A stretch of 64,000 bases of DNA from Plutella xylostella (Eukaryota; Arthropoda; Insecta; Lepidoptera; Plutellidae): contig NC_063999.1 of the NCBI RefSeq assembly GCF_932276165.1, positions 312,501 through 376,500 on the forward strand. The letters are read 5' to 3'. Position numbers and translations under genes: made by a program. The notes below the pieces were generated by a model, which was not told where the DNA came from, searched no databases, and saw only the letters and a list, made by a program, of their open reading frames with translations. Every line of letters starts with the position of its first letter. Position 1 is the stretch's first letter. This document shows, one piece after another, positions 21,036 to 31,130 of this stretch.

Positions 21036-24000
21036 ATGGAAGCGGAAAAGGAACTATTGCAAATTTTAGAAGATAAAATATCAATGTTACAAAAAGTGTT
21101 AGTTAACTTTAAGAAATGTCCTAAGGCTAGGCTTACGAAAGGTTACATTACCGTGAGACTACAGACTATTCAAGAATATTGGCGAGACTTTACGAATGCA
21201 CATTTGGCCCTAACTAGAAAAGTACCTAAACAAAATAGACAGAATTACCCGTACTTTGCAAACGACGAGTACTACGAAGTTGAAGAATTATACTTGAGTT
21301 TACAAGCGGATTTGAATGACTTATTATCCGAGTGCTCGCCGTCAGCCACCAGCCGGCAGTCAGCTGGCGCAGCCAGCAGCAACATGGAGGCCGCTGACGC
21401 GTCGCAGGTCAAGCTACCAAGGATACAGCTGCCTACATTCTCAGGGTCTTACGAAGAGTTCCCGGCCTTCAAGGATTTGTTTACATCATTGGTAGACAAC
21501 AATGTTACACTTAGCAATGTCCAAAAGTTACACTACTTGAAGAGTAGCATCAAAGGAGAACCAGAGTCGTTACTGAAGCACATGCAAGTTGTAGAATGCA
21601 ATTACGAACCAGCGTGGAAACTGTTACAAGAACGATACAACAATATGAGACTTATTACCAACTCTGTGTTGAAACGATTATTCAACCAAAGGAAGATCAC
21701 TGCACCTACAGCTGACAACATTCGTTCACTGTTAGACACAACTAATGATTGTCTAAACAGCTTAAGAAACCTAAGCATATCTACTGATTCTTGGGATCCA
21801 GTCATCATATTTCTGGTCATTCAGAAGTTGGACCCAGAGTCACATCAAGAATGGGAACAATCAGCTTTCAATGGAAACAGCGCAGAACTACCTAAGTGGA
21901 CGGAGTTATCAAGATTCTTAGAAACTAAATATCGAACACTGGAGCTAGTTAACCCACCACAGAGACAGAAGATAACACAGAGCCAAAACAGAGAAAGAGA
22001 ATACAAAGTTCATGTTTCTACGGATACCAACAGTAACAATAACTATAACAACAAGGAGAAATGCTGCTCAATGTGCAAAGAAAACCACACCTTATGTCAT
22101 TGTAGAGAGTTCACATCAAAGGTACCAAGAGAGAGATGCGAGTTCGTGAAAAGCAATCAACTATGTTTCAATTGTTTGGCCCCAGGACATTCAGCTTTTA
22201 GATGTCGACTCAGAATGTTCTGCCGAGTATGTAAGAAGCGTCATCACACGCTACTGCATGAGACCTATCAACCAAACAATGTGGAATGTCACCATGATAC
22301 AGCTACCAACGGGAACAACAACATCAATGAACCAGTCTCAGAGTTATCAACCAACATAGCAACCAACACGTCTACTGCGCTCCTGGCTACAGCCCTAGTA
22401 CCAGTGAGAGATGAATCATCAGGACGTGTCACCATGTTAAGAGCACTAATCGACAATGGATCACAAGCAAGTTTTATTAGTGAGAGAGCCGCCCAGTTAC
22501 TTAAGCTGAAGAGGATACCCTGCAATGGTACAATCACTGGCGTCGGCACAACAAAGACAACAGTCAAACACGTAGCACAAATTGAGGTTCTTTCAAGCCA
22601 AGATAACAAATTCAGCCTCAAATTGAAAGTTTATATAATGCCTACGCGTTTAACATCACAATTACCAACGAGAGTTATCTCTGAACGCACCTGGTCACAC
22701 ATCCATGGTATAGCTTTAGCTGACCCCGGCTTCAACCAACCTGGACCTGTAGACATGCTGCTGGGTGTAGAAGTGTGTGCCGCAATTATGAAAGGCGAGA
22801 TTATCAAGGGTCCCCCAGGCACCCCTAGTGCTCAAAATACCAGCCTTGGGTGGATTCTCTTCGGGCACATCACTACAGAGGAACACAGAGATGAATATAC
22901 AGTAATGCACCATCAGATTGATCTGGAAATAAACAGTATGCTAAAACAAATGTGGGAATTGAATGATCATGAGCAAAAGATCCTAACCGCAGAAGAGAGA
23001 AGATGTGAAGAAATATATGAATCAAATCATTCCAGAACAGAAGATGGCAGGTACATTGTGAAGTTGCCTTTTAAAACAGAGAATAGATTATCAATACAGA
23101 ATGGATCGAGAGACATAGCTCTGAGAAGCCTAAAGCAACTAGAGAGACGCTTCGAAAAGAATCAAAAGCTAAAGGAAGAATACACAAAGGTGATAGAAGA
23201 ATATCTTGAGATGGAGCATATGGAAGAAGTACCTATAGAAGAAATCAACAAGCCAGCTGTATACTTACCTCATCATGCAGTTATGAAGGAAGAGAAAGAA
23301 ACATCAAAATGTAGAGTGGTATTCAACGCCTCATGCAAGGGAACCAACAATACTTCCCTGAATGATGAACTGCTAGTTGGTCCACAACTACAAGAAGACA
23401 TGCGAAGCATTATAATGAGATGGCGCATGCACAAAGTTTGCTTCGCCGCTGACGCAGTTAAAATGTACCGAATGATATTAATAACAGAGGAGGACAAAGA
23501 TAATCAAAGAATCCTATGGCGTAAAAGTAAAACCGAACCTGTAAAAGATTATCGATTAAACAGAGTAACATTCGGAACGGCTTCAGCCCCTTACCTAGCC
23601 GTTAAAACTCTGCTTCAGCTAGCTAAAGATGAAGGCCACATTAACGAAGAAGCAGCTAAAATAATCAAAGAAGATTGTTTCATGGATGATATAGTATCTG
23701 GAAAGGAAACACTAGAAGACGCAATCAAAACCGCTAAAGATATAGAGAAGATATTACAGAAAGGAGGTTTCATATTACAGAAGTGGTGCTCAAATGACGT
23801 AGATTTCCTGAAACAATTCGAACCATCAAAGATTAGCACTCATGTCAATATTAAATTTGGCATAGATGGTATCATAAAGACACTAGGTATCATCTGGAAC
23901 ATGGGAGAAGATGTATTTCAATATCAAAACAACTTACCTGCTGCAGCTGAATCTTACACGAAGAGAAGTATCCTGGCAGAAATACAGAAGTTGTTCGATC

Positions 24001-26237
24001 CTCTCGGATGGATTGCTCCGGCGATTATCCCTGCAAAGATACTCATGCAAAGATTATGGATACAAAAAACTGGATGGGATGAAGACGTAGACGAAGAAGC
24101 AAGAGAAGAGTGGATAGAACTTAGAGAGAAATTTCAAGAGCTGGACCAAGTACAAGTAAAGAGATGGCACGAAACGACTGAAAGCAACAGAGATCATACA
24201 TCTATACATGGTTTCTGTGATGCTTCTACCAAAGCCTATGCAGCAGTAGCATACCTCAGAGTAGAAGACAAAGAAGGAAATGTAACAACCAACATAATAG
24301 CCGCTAAAACTCGAGTAGCACCACTAAAACCAGTAACACTCCCTCGTCTGGAACTATGCGGTGCAGTACTGCTTGCAAAGATGCTGAAACAAATAAGAGA
24401 AGCCATGAGGATTTCTGAAAGTAAAGTTCATGCTTGGACAGATTCCACAATCGTACTGTCCTGGTTGTCTGGAGATCCAGCAAGATGGAACACCTTCGTG
24501 CGTAATCGAGTTGTAACTATCTTAGACGATGTTAAAAACAATTGGAATCATGTCCAGACTCACGAGAATCCAGCAGATGTAGCTACGAGAGGCATTGAAA
24601 TAGCAGATTTAAGAGATCACAAACTATGGTGGAAGGGCCCACAGTGGCTAAGAGAGAAAGAAGTCATCTACAGCAAACCGGCATACCTGGAAACAAACCT
24701 GGAAAAAAGAGAAAAGATAAAGATTAATACAACAATAGTAAATGATGATGAAAACATAGAGAAACAATTTGAAAACATGGAAGATTTAACACAACTCCTC
24801 ATAGTCATTACACACTGCAGAAGATTCATGCGATACAAGAAAGATAACCTGAAAGAAAGACCTATAACTACAAAGGAACTTAATGAATCACTAAACGCAT
24901 GCATAAAAATAGTTCAAAGAAATAATTTCGAAGAAGAAATAAACAGATTAAAAGAAAACCTTGAAGTCAAAAGGGAAAGCAAGTTGAGTTTACTAAAACC
25001 ATACATGGATAATGAAGGAATAGTAAGACTGGGTGGAAGACTGAGACACGCAAACATAGAAGAAGACAGAAAACACCCCATCATTATACCAAGTGAAGGT
25101 TACCTTACCACATTAATAATCGCTGATGCACATGCAAAAACGTTACATGGAGGAATCCAACTTATGCTTGAGTACCTGAGATCAAAGTATTGGATTCTGA
25201 AAGTAAAGAATTTAGTAAAAACGAAGATACGTAATTGCTTGATATGCGCCAAACAGAGAGCATTAGTAAGAAACCAGCTGATGGGAGACCTACCGACAGC
25301 CCGAGTCAACCCAGCCAGACCGTTCTATAATAGTGGCGTTGATTTCGCGGGTCCTTATCAAGTTCTAATGTCAAGAGGCAGAGGGGCAAAAACATGCAAG
25401 GCATATGTGGCACTGTTTATCTGTATGGCCACGAAAGCAATACACTTAGAACTAGTCGGAGATCTGACATCAGAGGCATACATAGGTGCATACAGGAGAT
25501 TCATCTCAAGACGAGGCCGCTGCTCGCACCTATGGAGTGACCAGGGAAGAAACTTTATCGGCGCAGACAAGGAGTTGAAAACAGCATTGAAGGAGGCTAA
25601 ACTCGATTTTGAAGGAGACATAGCAGAGACACTTGCCAAAGATGGAACTCAATGGCATTTCATTCCTGGATATAGCCCTCATATGGGAGGCTTATGGGAG
25701 GCGGGCGTCAAGTCCATGAAGTACCACATGAAAAGAATCCTGACCTCTCACCTCACGTTCGAAGAGATGTCTACACTCCTGTGTCAGATAGAAGCCTGTC
25801 TTAACTCCCGGCCTATATCTACAATTGAATCTGAATCTGAAACAATAACACTAACACCAGGCCATTTCCTGATCGGCGAAGCGCCTGTGACTGTTCCAAA
25901 CCCAGACCTGAAGTCAGTGAAGGTTAGTCGACTGACACGTTGGCAACATCTACAGAAACTCCTATCAGACTTTTGGCAAATATGGCAGAGTGAATACCTC
26001 GCACGATTACAACAAAGACCAAAATGGCTAAAGAAAGTACAGGAATTTGAGAAGGGACAAATTGTACTTATAAAAACAGAAAACCTGCCACCCGGCAAAT
26101 GGAGTCTCGGCCGCATCGTGGACAAGCACCCGGGCGCTGACGGAGTCACCAGAGTGTACAGTGTGAAGAGTGGTAACAGTGTAGTGCAAAGACCAATGAA
26201 TAAATTGTGTTACTTACCTATAGACACTGCCACTTAA
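21036..26237 (+). CDS. BEL/Pao Gag-Pol polyprotein
   Basis: A single 1733-residue frame from the ATG at 21036. Gag occupies about 1-440, with DUF1759-like sequence (KLPRIQLPTFSGSYEEFPAF near 125) and cysteine-rich knuckles (CFNCLAPGHSAFRC, CRVCKKRHHTLLH). An aspartic protease with ALIDNGSQASFI lies near 470. The reverse transcriptase (about 750-960) has VVFNASC, FAADAVKMYR and the FMDD box near 880. RNase H begins with GFCDAST near 1060. The integrase has an HHCC-type zinc domain (HAKTLHGG, CLICAKQ near 1365-1400) and a catalytic core with VDFAGPY, WSDQGRNFIGA and GLWEAGVK. A C-terminal DUF5641-like segment carries PPGKWSLGRIVDKHPG. No envelope frame follows. Confidence 0.95.
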   Translation: MEAEKELLQILEDKISMLQKVLVNFKKCPKARLTKGYITVRLQTIQEYWRDFTNAHLALTRKVPKQNRQNYPYFANDEYYEVEELYLSLQADLNDLLSECSPSATSRQSAGAASSNMEAADASQVKLPRIQLPTFSGSYEEFPAFKDLFTSLVDNNVTLSNVQKLHYLKSSIKGEPESLLKHMQVVECNYEPAWKLLQERYNNMRLITNSVLKRLFNQRKITAPTADNIRSLLDTTNDCLNSLRNLSISTDSWDPVIIFLVIQKLDPESHQEWEQSAFNGNSAELPKWTELSRFLETKYRTLELVNPPQRQKITQSQNREREYKVHVSTDTNSNNNYNNKEKCCSMCKENHTLCHCREFTSKVPRERCEFVKSNQLCFNCLAPGHSAFRCRLRMFCRVCKKRHHTLLHETYQPNNVECHHDTATNGNNNINEPVSELSTNIATNTSTALLATALVPVRDESSGRVTMLRALIDNGSQASFISERAAQLLKLKRIPCNGTITGVGTTKTTVKHVAQIEVLSSQDNKFSLKLKVYIMPTRLTSQLPTRVISERTWSHIHGIALADPGFNQPGPVDMLLGVEVCAAIMKGEIIKGPPGTPSAQNTSLGWILFGHITTEEHRDEYTVMHHQIDLEINSMLKQMWELNDHEQKILTAEERRCEEIYESNHSRTEDGRYIVKLPFKTENRLSIQNGSRDIALRSLKQLERRFEKNQKLKEEYTKVIEEYLEMEHMEEVPIEEINKPAVYLPHHAVMKEEKETSKCRVVFNASCKGTNNTSLNDELLVGPQLQEDMRSIIMRWRMHKVCFAADAVKMYRMILITEEDKDNQRILWRKSKTEPVKDYRLNRVTFGTASAPYLAVKTLLQLAKDEGHINEEAAKIIKEDCFMDDIVSGKETLEDAIKTAKDIEKILQKGGFILQKWCSNDVDFLKQFEPSKISTHVNIKFGIDGIIKTLGIIWNMGEDVFQYQNNLPAAAESYTKRSILAEIQKLFDPLGWIAPAIIPAKILMQRLWIQKTGWDEDVDEEAREEWIELREKFQELDQVQVKRWHETTESNRDHTSIHGFCDASTKAYAAVAYLRVEDKEGNVTTNIIAAKTRVAPLKPVTLPRLELCGAVLLAKMLKQIREAMRISESKVHAWTDSTIVLSWLSGDPARWNTFVRNRVVTILDDVKNNWNHVQTHENPADVATRGIEIADLRDHKLWWKGPQWLREKEVIYSKPAYLETNLEKREKIKINTTIVNDDENIEKQFENMEDLTQLLIVITHCRRFMRYKKDNLKERPITTKELNESLNACIKIVQRNNFEEEINRLKENLEVKRESKLSLLKPYMDNEGIVRLGGRLRHANIEEDRKHPIIIPSEGYLTTLIIADAHAKTLHGGIQLMLEYLRSKYWILKVKNLVKTKIRNCLICAKQRALVRNQLMGDLPTARVNPARPFYNSGVDFAGPYQVLMSRGRGAKTCKAYVALFICMATKAIHLELVGDLTSEAYIGAYRRFISRRGRCSHLWSDQGRNFIGADKELKTALKEAKLDFEGDIAETLAKDGTQWHFIPGYSPHMGGLWEAGVKSMKYHMKRILTSHLTFEEMSTLLCQIEACLNSRPISTIESESETITLTPGHFLIGEAPVTVPNPDLKSVKVSRLTRWQHLQKLLSDFWQIWQSEYLARLQQRPKWLKKVQEFEKGQIVLIKTENLPPGKWSLGRIVDKHPGADGVTRVYSVKSGNSVVQRPMNKLCYLPIDTAT

Positions 26238-26565
26238 AATTTAATTATTTAATATTTTCAGTAGCTTTGTTTACCTAACTAATTCTAAATGAAATAAGTT
26301 GCATGATCAAATACTTAAGTTAAAATGTTCTTATTACCTAACGTTACTTATTGAAAAATGTAGTATTTACTTAATCAGCCTTTAAGATACAGTCCACAGA
26401 GTTAAAATTCAGTTTAAATAAAAATGCATTGTATTTGTAAGTAAATAAGTATGTATTCAGTCAAGTAAAGAATTTATCATATCAATTCTATCTATTTAAG
26501 GCCATTAGCATTGTATAATCACTTTTTTAAAAGGGCCTTTAATAAATGCCCTTTGGGGGGCGGTA
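26238..26565 (+). other. BEL/Pao 3' untranslated region and polypurine tract
   Basis: AT-rich, non-coding. It ends in the purine-rich tract just before the 3' LTR. No envelope-like or accessory frame is present. Confidence 0.8.
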
Positions 26566-26680
26566 TGTTGAGTTCATTTTCTAGTAGCAAATAAACCATC
26601 AGTAAGAACGCACGCTGCTCATCATTTCTCCACCTTTAAAATACAGTGACATAGTAAAATCAACCTAATTAACACCCACA
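26566..26680 (+). repeat. BEL/Pao 3' LTR
   Basis: 115 bp, identical by eye to the 5' LTR, and immediately followed by the CGACT duplication. Confidence 0.93.
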
Positions 26681-26775
26681 CGACTATTTATGACTATTTC
26701 ACGACTATTTTTTGGCATCATCAGAAATTGTTTCTATTGAGTTTAAATTTTGGAGGATTATAGCTGGAGGCACGT
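26681..26775. repeat. Right terminal inverted repeat, outer part
   Basis: Outer 90 bases of the right arm, displaced by the BEL/Pao insertion; the first five bases are the BEL target duplication CGACT. It holds the eighth copy of the 19-bp motif (26752-26770) and ends in GGCACGT. Confidence 0.88.
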
Positions 26776-26783
26776 GCAATATG

Positions 26784-27608
26784 TCAAGAGCACGGGAAAT
26801 TGATATCTGAACTTAAAACTGAGAATATCAAACTACTTACGGAAATAAAGTTTATGACGGGGAAAAATATAGAAGGGACTAACAACAATTTCACAGGCAC
26901 TTCCCCAGGCAATCAATCAGCAGCCGCACCAACTGCAACTAACTCTAAAAAGGGGAAGTCGTCAAAGAGTACCGCCACGAAAATGATGTTGGATGCAGCA
27001 ACCAGCGGCGGCGGAAGGAGCGGCGGCGGCGGCGGTGGCCGACGCGGTGCCCAGCCCTTGACGGTTTCACCGCCGGCGTTGTCTGCGCCCCCGGCGCTTT
27101 CTGCGCCCCCGGCGCTGTCTGCGCCACCGGCGCTTTTTGCGCCCCCGGCGCTGTCTGCGCCCCCGGCACCTTCTGCCATGGCCCCGATGTCTGCCCCACA
27201 GCCGGTAATCAGCTACGCCGCGGTGGTTGGGGAAGGTCAACAGACGAATGGACTGAAGTCAAGAAGAAGAGGTTCAACCCAGTAAACAGAGGTAAAAATG
27301 GTTCAACGGTTTTGAAGGCTATTGAGAGAATGAAGTATTTACATGTGTGGAGACTTGAACAAAATATTACTGAAGAGAATATGACTGAGTTTCTGAAAAA
27401 TGCTTTAGGAAATGACATAAAGGTACAAGTTCTAAAACTTAAACCAAAAATACCTAGACGCTACGCCTCCTTCAAGGTTGGCGTCCCGGAATGTAAATTT
27501 GACCAACTAGTTAACCCACAGATATGGCCCCTAGATGTGGAATACAGCGAATGGACATGGTTTCGTTCCTCTCCATTTCGAGAACAAGGACAAAATACAA
27601 AAGCGTAA
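26784..27608 (+). pseudogene. LINE B ORF1, truncated and frameshifted
   Basis: Continues the coiled-coil frame seen at 15645-15766 (AAEIEKTIAVLKRELSDEIK). It then has a Gly/Ser-rich linker, a run of Ala-Pro-Pro-Ala-Leu repeats (about 27061-27176), and ISYAAVVGEG. A one-base frameshift near 27245 moves the frame to EWTEVKKKRFNP and on to an RRM-like C-terminal domain (KYLHVWRLEQNITEENMTEF) ending at 27608. The domain order (coiled coil, basic linker, RNA-binding domain) fits an RNA-binding ORF1 protein. The long-TIR insertion, the missing N-terminus and the frameshift make it non-functional. Confidence 0.75.
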
Positions 27609-30515
27609 GTCTGTAAGCATCTTTTACCAAAATGTTAGAGGATTGAGGACGAAGTTGGTTGAATTTCAAAACAGCTTATTGGCAGCAAATGCTGAAATCT
27701 TTGCTATCACTGAGACGGGCTGCAACGATTCAATATTTGATGGAGAGCTGGTGCCGGCGGGCTACTCCGTGCTGCGCTGCGACCGCACGGGCGGGCGCAA
27801 GCAGGGCGGCGCGCTGCTGGCGGCCGGCCCGCGCCTGCAGCTGCGGCGCGTCGCGCTGCCGCCGCACGTCGACGTCGACAGTGCCGTCAGTGAGATAGTG
27901 TGTGCGGGAGTCTATCGCTCTAATAAACTGTTGTTTCGTGTGTGTGTAGTGTACATTCCTCCTAAATCTTCAGATCAGGATTACTTAACGTTGTTTAGTG
28001 TTTTAGAGTTTATGTGTGCAAAGTACAAAAATATTTTAGTTTTAGGTGATTTTAATTTGATCTCAAGTTCTGTAGATATAAGAAATTACTACGAATATTT
28101 CATAACCTTTTGCGAATTCACCCAAATGAACACAGTCATAAATAAAAATGATAGATGCTTAGACTTGGTTTTAACTAATAACAGTCTGGAAACAGTGAAT
28201 GTCAGTCTTTCCAGCGAACCTGTAGTCAAAGTGGACGAATACCACCCGCCGCTGCTGGTGGAGTGGACGGGCGCCCCGCGGGCCGCGCGCGCGCCGCCGC
28301 CGCCCCCGCCCGCCTCGCCCGCATCCTGTGCTGATGATTTCTTTGGTACTGGGATTGCTCAACAATGGAATTTCAGTAAGGCTAATTTTCCCTTGTTATA
28401 TACTAAATTAGCTGAAACAAATTGGACTAAGTTATATGAAGAAAAGGATCCTGATACAGTTTTACAGTCTTTTTATACAATTTTAAAAGAAATTATTGAT
28501 GATTGTGTTCCCAAAAAGATGCGAAAGCCTGTAACTTCAAGATACTATTATCCTGAATGGTACACGGCTGAATTAATTCGCGACATTACCTTAAAAGCAT
28601 CTTTACATAAAACCTACAAACTTACGCGATCGCAGTGTGATTATGAGGAATTTTCTAAATACAGGACAAAAGTAAAAATTGGTATTCAACTCGCAGAAAA
28701 AAGTTACAATGACCGGATTCAAAAACAACTAGCTAGAGATCCTAAATCCTTTTGGAGCTTCATTAAGTCAAAAAGGTCAGCAAGAAATAAAATTATTATA
28801 ACGCGAGATGGAACGGAGTTGAACGAGCAAGAGAGCGCCGATTACCTTGCTGAGTACTTCCACTCGGTGTACAGCGCACAGCCGCCGCGGCTGAGTGTGG
28901 AGGAGGCGGCGCGGGCGGGGGGCGCGGGGGGCGCGGCGCGGGTGCACCACTGCACCTCGCCGCGCTCAGCGCCGGCCACGTGTCCGCCGCGCTGGCCCGC
29001 CTCGCGCCCAAGACCTCCGCCGGTCCCGACGGCGTGCCTGCTTACCTGGTGAAGGACTGCCGCATGCTGCTCCTCGATCCACTGCTGCATATATATAACT
29101 GTTGCCTAGAAAGTGCGTTATACCCAAAACTATGGAAAATCACTAGGGTTATTCCAGTTCCTAAGGGCAGTTTGGGGTCAGATGTAAACGGACACAGGCC
29201 GGTAGCAGTTCTGTCGGTATTCGCGAAGGTTTTTGAATCAGCATTGCAGAAAATGATTTACAATGAGGTAAGTAGTCAACTGTCCGACTGCCAACATGGT
29301 TTTCGGCCAGGACGAAGTACCAACAGTAATCTCCTCAGCTTCATGTCTCGTGTGGTTCCGTCAGTGGATGCTGGAGTGCAAGTCGATGCTGCCTATTTCG
29401 ACTTTAAAAAAGCATTTGACACGGTTGACAACGACATCCTTCTAACCAAATTGGCAGCTATCGGCTGCACGACACATTCGCTGACCTTCTTCAGGAATTA
29501 CTTGCATAATAGACAGCAATACGTGGACTTTGGAAACAGATACTCAGAACCTTTTTCAACATACTCAGGAGTAAATCAGGGTAGCAACATGGGACCATTA
29601 GAATTTATTATAATGATCAATGACCTTCCCGAAATCGTGATGGACGCAACTTGTCTGTTGTTCGCAGATGACCTCATACTGTTTTTAGAAATTAGAAATG
29701 AAGAAGACGCGATTAGGCTGCAGCAGGATATTGACAGGGTCGTAGCCTGGGGTTGCGACAATAAGCTAGAGTTTAATGGTTCGAAGTGCGTGCAGATGAC
29801 GTTCAGCCGAGCTCGCGAGCCGCTGCGACACCAGTACACGCTGGGCGGCGGCGCGCTGGCGCGGGTCAGCTCCGTGCGGGACCTGGGCGTCAAGTTCACC
29901 TCCACTCTGTCATTTAGTGATCACATTGTGAATATATGTAAAGGTGCTTTTAAAACTTTAGGTTTTGTGCTCCGTAGCTGCCAGGGCTTTACAGACATAC
30001 GTACTGTGAAAGCCCTGTATAATGCGCTAGTTAGAAGTAAATTAGAAAGCAACGCAGTCATCTGGGCTCCGCATGAAATTAAATATAATCTCATGTTGGA
30101 GCGTATTCAAAATAAATTTTTAAGGTATCTTTACCTAAAAATGTACGGGGTGTATCCGGGCTATCCTTTGCTGTACCCATCTTTATTTATACTAGGTATG
30201 GTTGGATACAGCAAGATTGAAGTTAGGAGAGACCTGGCTTTGACCAAAATGGTATTTGTGGTGTTTAGAGGATGGTTGTGCAATCCCACTGTGCTGGAGA
30301 GCATCGGGCTCGCGGTGCCGGCGGGCGGGCGCGGGCTGCGGCGGCGCGCGGGCCGGCTGCTCGCGGTGCCCACCGCCCGCACCAACCTGCTACATGACGC
30401 TCCACTCACTAGGGCTATTAGGCTAATCAACAAGGCATCTGAGAGGACTGACATTCTCACATGTTCTTTGGGTGAGTTCGCAAAGGTTATGTTTCATATG
30501 TTATGTGTTGATTAG
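27535..30515 (+). pseudogene. LINE B ORF2: endonuclease and reverse transcriptase, one frameshift
   Basis: Overlaps the end of ORF1. The AP endonuclease shows SIFYQNVRGLRTK, AITETGCND, ILVLGDFNL and an EYHPPLLVEW motif. The reverse transcriptase has GHRPVAVLSVFAKVFE, AYFDFKKAFDTVDND, GVNQGSNMGP and the FADD box encoded near 29659. A one-base frameshift lies between about 28940 and 28970, inside an extremely G-rich stretch, so it may be a real mutation or an assembly error. The C-terminal third has the usual LINE thumb and DGP-free tail. Base composition switches abruptly between AT-rich and GC-rich blocks. Confidence 0.85.
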
Positions 30516-30633
30516 TTTATTGTTTTTTTTATTTTCAGTTGTTTGTGTCTTTTTAAGAAAGTTTTTTGTTGTGTTTGTTATTTTTCTTTATTATTGTGTT
30601 AGGTTTATCCTGTAAGATAATATAAGTAGTTGA

Positions 30634-30635
<2 letters not shown>

Positions 30636-30712
<77 letters not shown>

Positions 30713-30714
30713 AT
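30636..30714 (+). repeat. AAAT-repeat tail of LINE B
   Basis: About 19 uninterrupted units of a four-base AAAT (TAAA) repeat directly follow the LINE B 3' UTR. It is both the element's 3' tail and a microsatellite. Confidence 0.9.
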
Positions 30715-30904
30715 ATTTTTTAATAGCCATAACCGCATTATTATATATGAAATTAAGAATCGTTTTTTTTTAATTATTGAATCTACCACTAGCCCTGACT
30801 GACCTGACTTTATCAAATAAGATTTGTGAAAATTTAATACCTACTTGGCGCCTATATCGTTTTTTGATAATTTGAATAACTCCCATTGATTTGATTTGAT
30901 TACG

Positions 30905-31130
30905 TCAAACTCGTCAACTTGTCCCCAAAGATATTGCTTCGCTTCGCCTTAAAACGTTTTCCCGTGGGAATTCCGGGATAAAAAGTAGCCTATGTTCTTT
31001 ACCAGGCTTTATACTAAAAGTATACTAAATTTCATTCAAATCCGTTCAGTAGTTTAGGCGTGAAAGAGTAACAGACAGACAGACACAGTTACTTTCGCAT
31101 TTATAATATTAGTTAGGAAGTTAGGATAGT
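30905..31130 (+). repeat. Widespread lepidopteran interspersed repeat fragment
   Basis: Contains CCCGTGGGAATTCCGGGATA, AAAAGTAGCCTATGTTCTTT, ATTTCATTCAAATCCGTTCA and ends in ACAGACAGACAGACAC and TTATAATATTAGT. These phrases are typical of an abundant short repeat in moth and butterfly genomes. No coding capacity. Confidence 0.7.

Larger units (their letters stand above)
20564..26680 (+). mobile_element. Complete BEL/Pao LTR retrotransposon
   Basis: Two 115-bp LTRs (20564-20678 and 26566-26680) begin TGTTGAG, end CCCACA and appear identical base for base. The 5-bp duplication CGACT flanks the element (20559-20563 and 26681-26685). A primer-binding-site-like TGGTCCTTCGAGCCGG lies at 20682-20697 and a purine-rich tract (CTTTGGGGGGCGGTA) directly precedes the 3' LTR. 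One open frame fills the middle. Identical LTRs and an intact frame point to a very recent insertion. It sits in the right arm of the long-TIR element. Confidence 0.95.
15767..26775. mobile_element. Unclassified DNA element with ~1-kb terminal inverted repeats (long-TIR element)
   Basis: The left arm (15767 to about 16762) and right arm (about 19629 to 26775, with the BEL insertion inside) are inverted copies about 97 percent alike by eye. The outermost bases are ACGTGCCTCCAGC and its complement. An 8-bp duplication, GCAATATG, flanks it (15759-15766 and 26776-26783), and both flanks belong to LINE B ORF1, which proves insertion. Without the BEL copy the element is about 4.9 kb. No transposase was found. 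Long TIRs with 8-bp duplications recall Mutator-like or P-like elements, but I cannot assign a superfamily. Confidence 0.88.
15645..30714 (+). mobile_element. Non-LTR retrotransposon B (plus strand), interrupted
   Basis: LINE B begins near 15645 in the middle of an ORF1 coiled-coil region (no start codon seen, so 5'-truncated). It is interrupted at 15767-26775 by the long-TIR element and resumes at 26784 in the same reading frame once the 8-bp duplication is counted once. ORF1 then runs to 27608 with one frameshift, and ORF2 (27535-30515) has one frameshift. It ends in an AAAT-repeat tail (30636-30714). The two-ORF layout, AP endonuclease and absence of RNase H indicate a CR1/Jockey-group element. 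Confidence 0.85.

Noticed and set aside
26913..27199. Two long minus-strand frames rich in Ala, Gly and Pro
   Set aside because: They are complements of the Ala-Pro repeat in LINE B ORF1.
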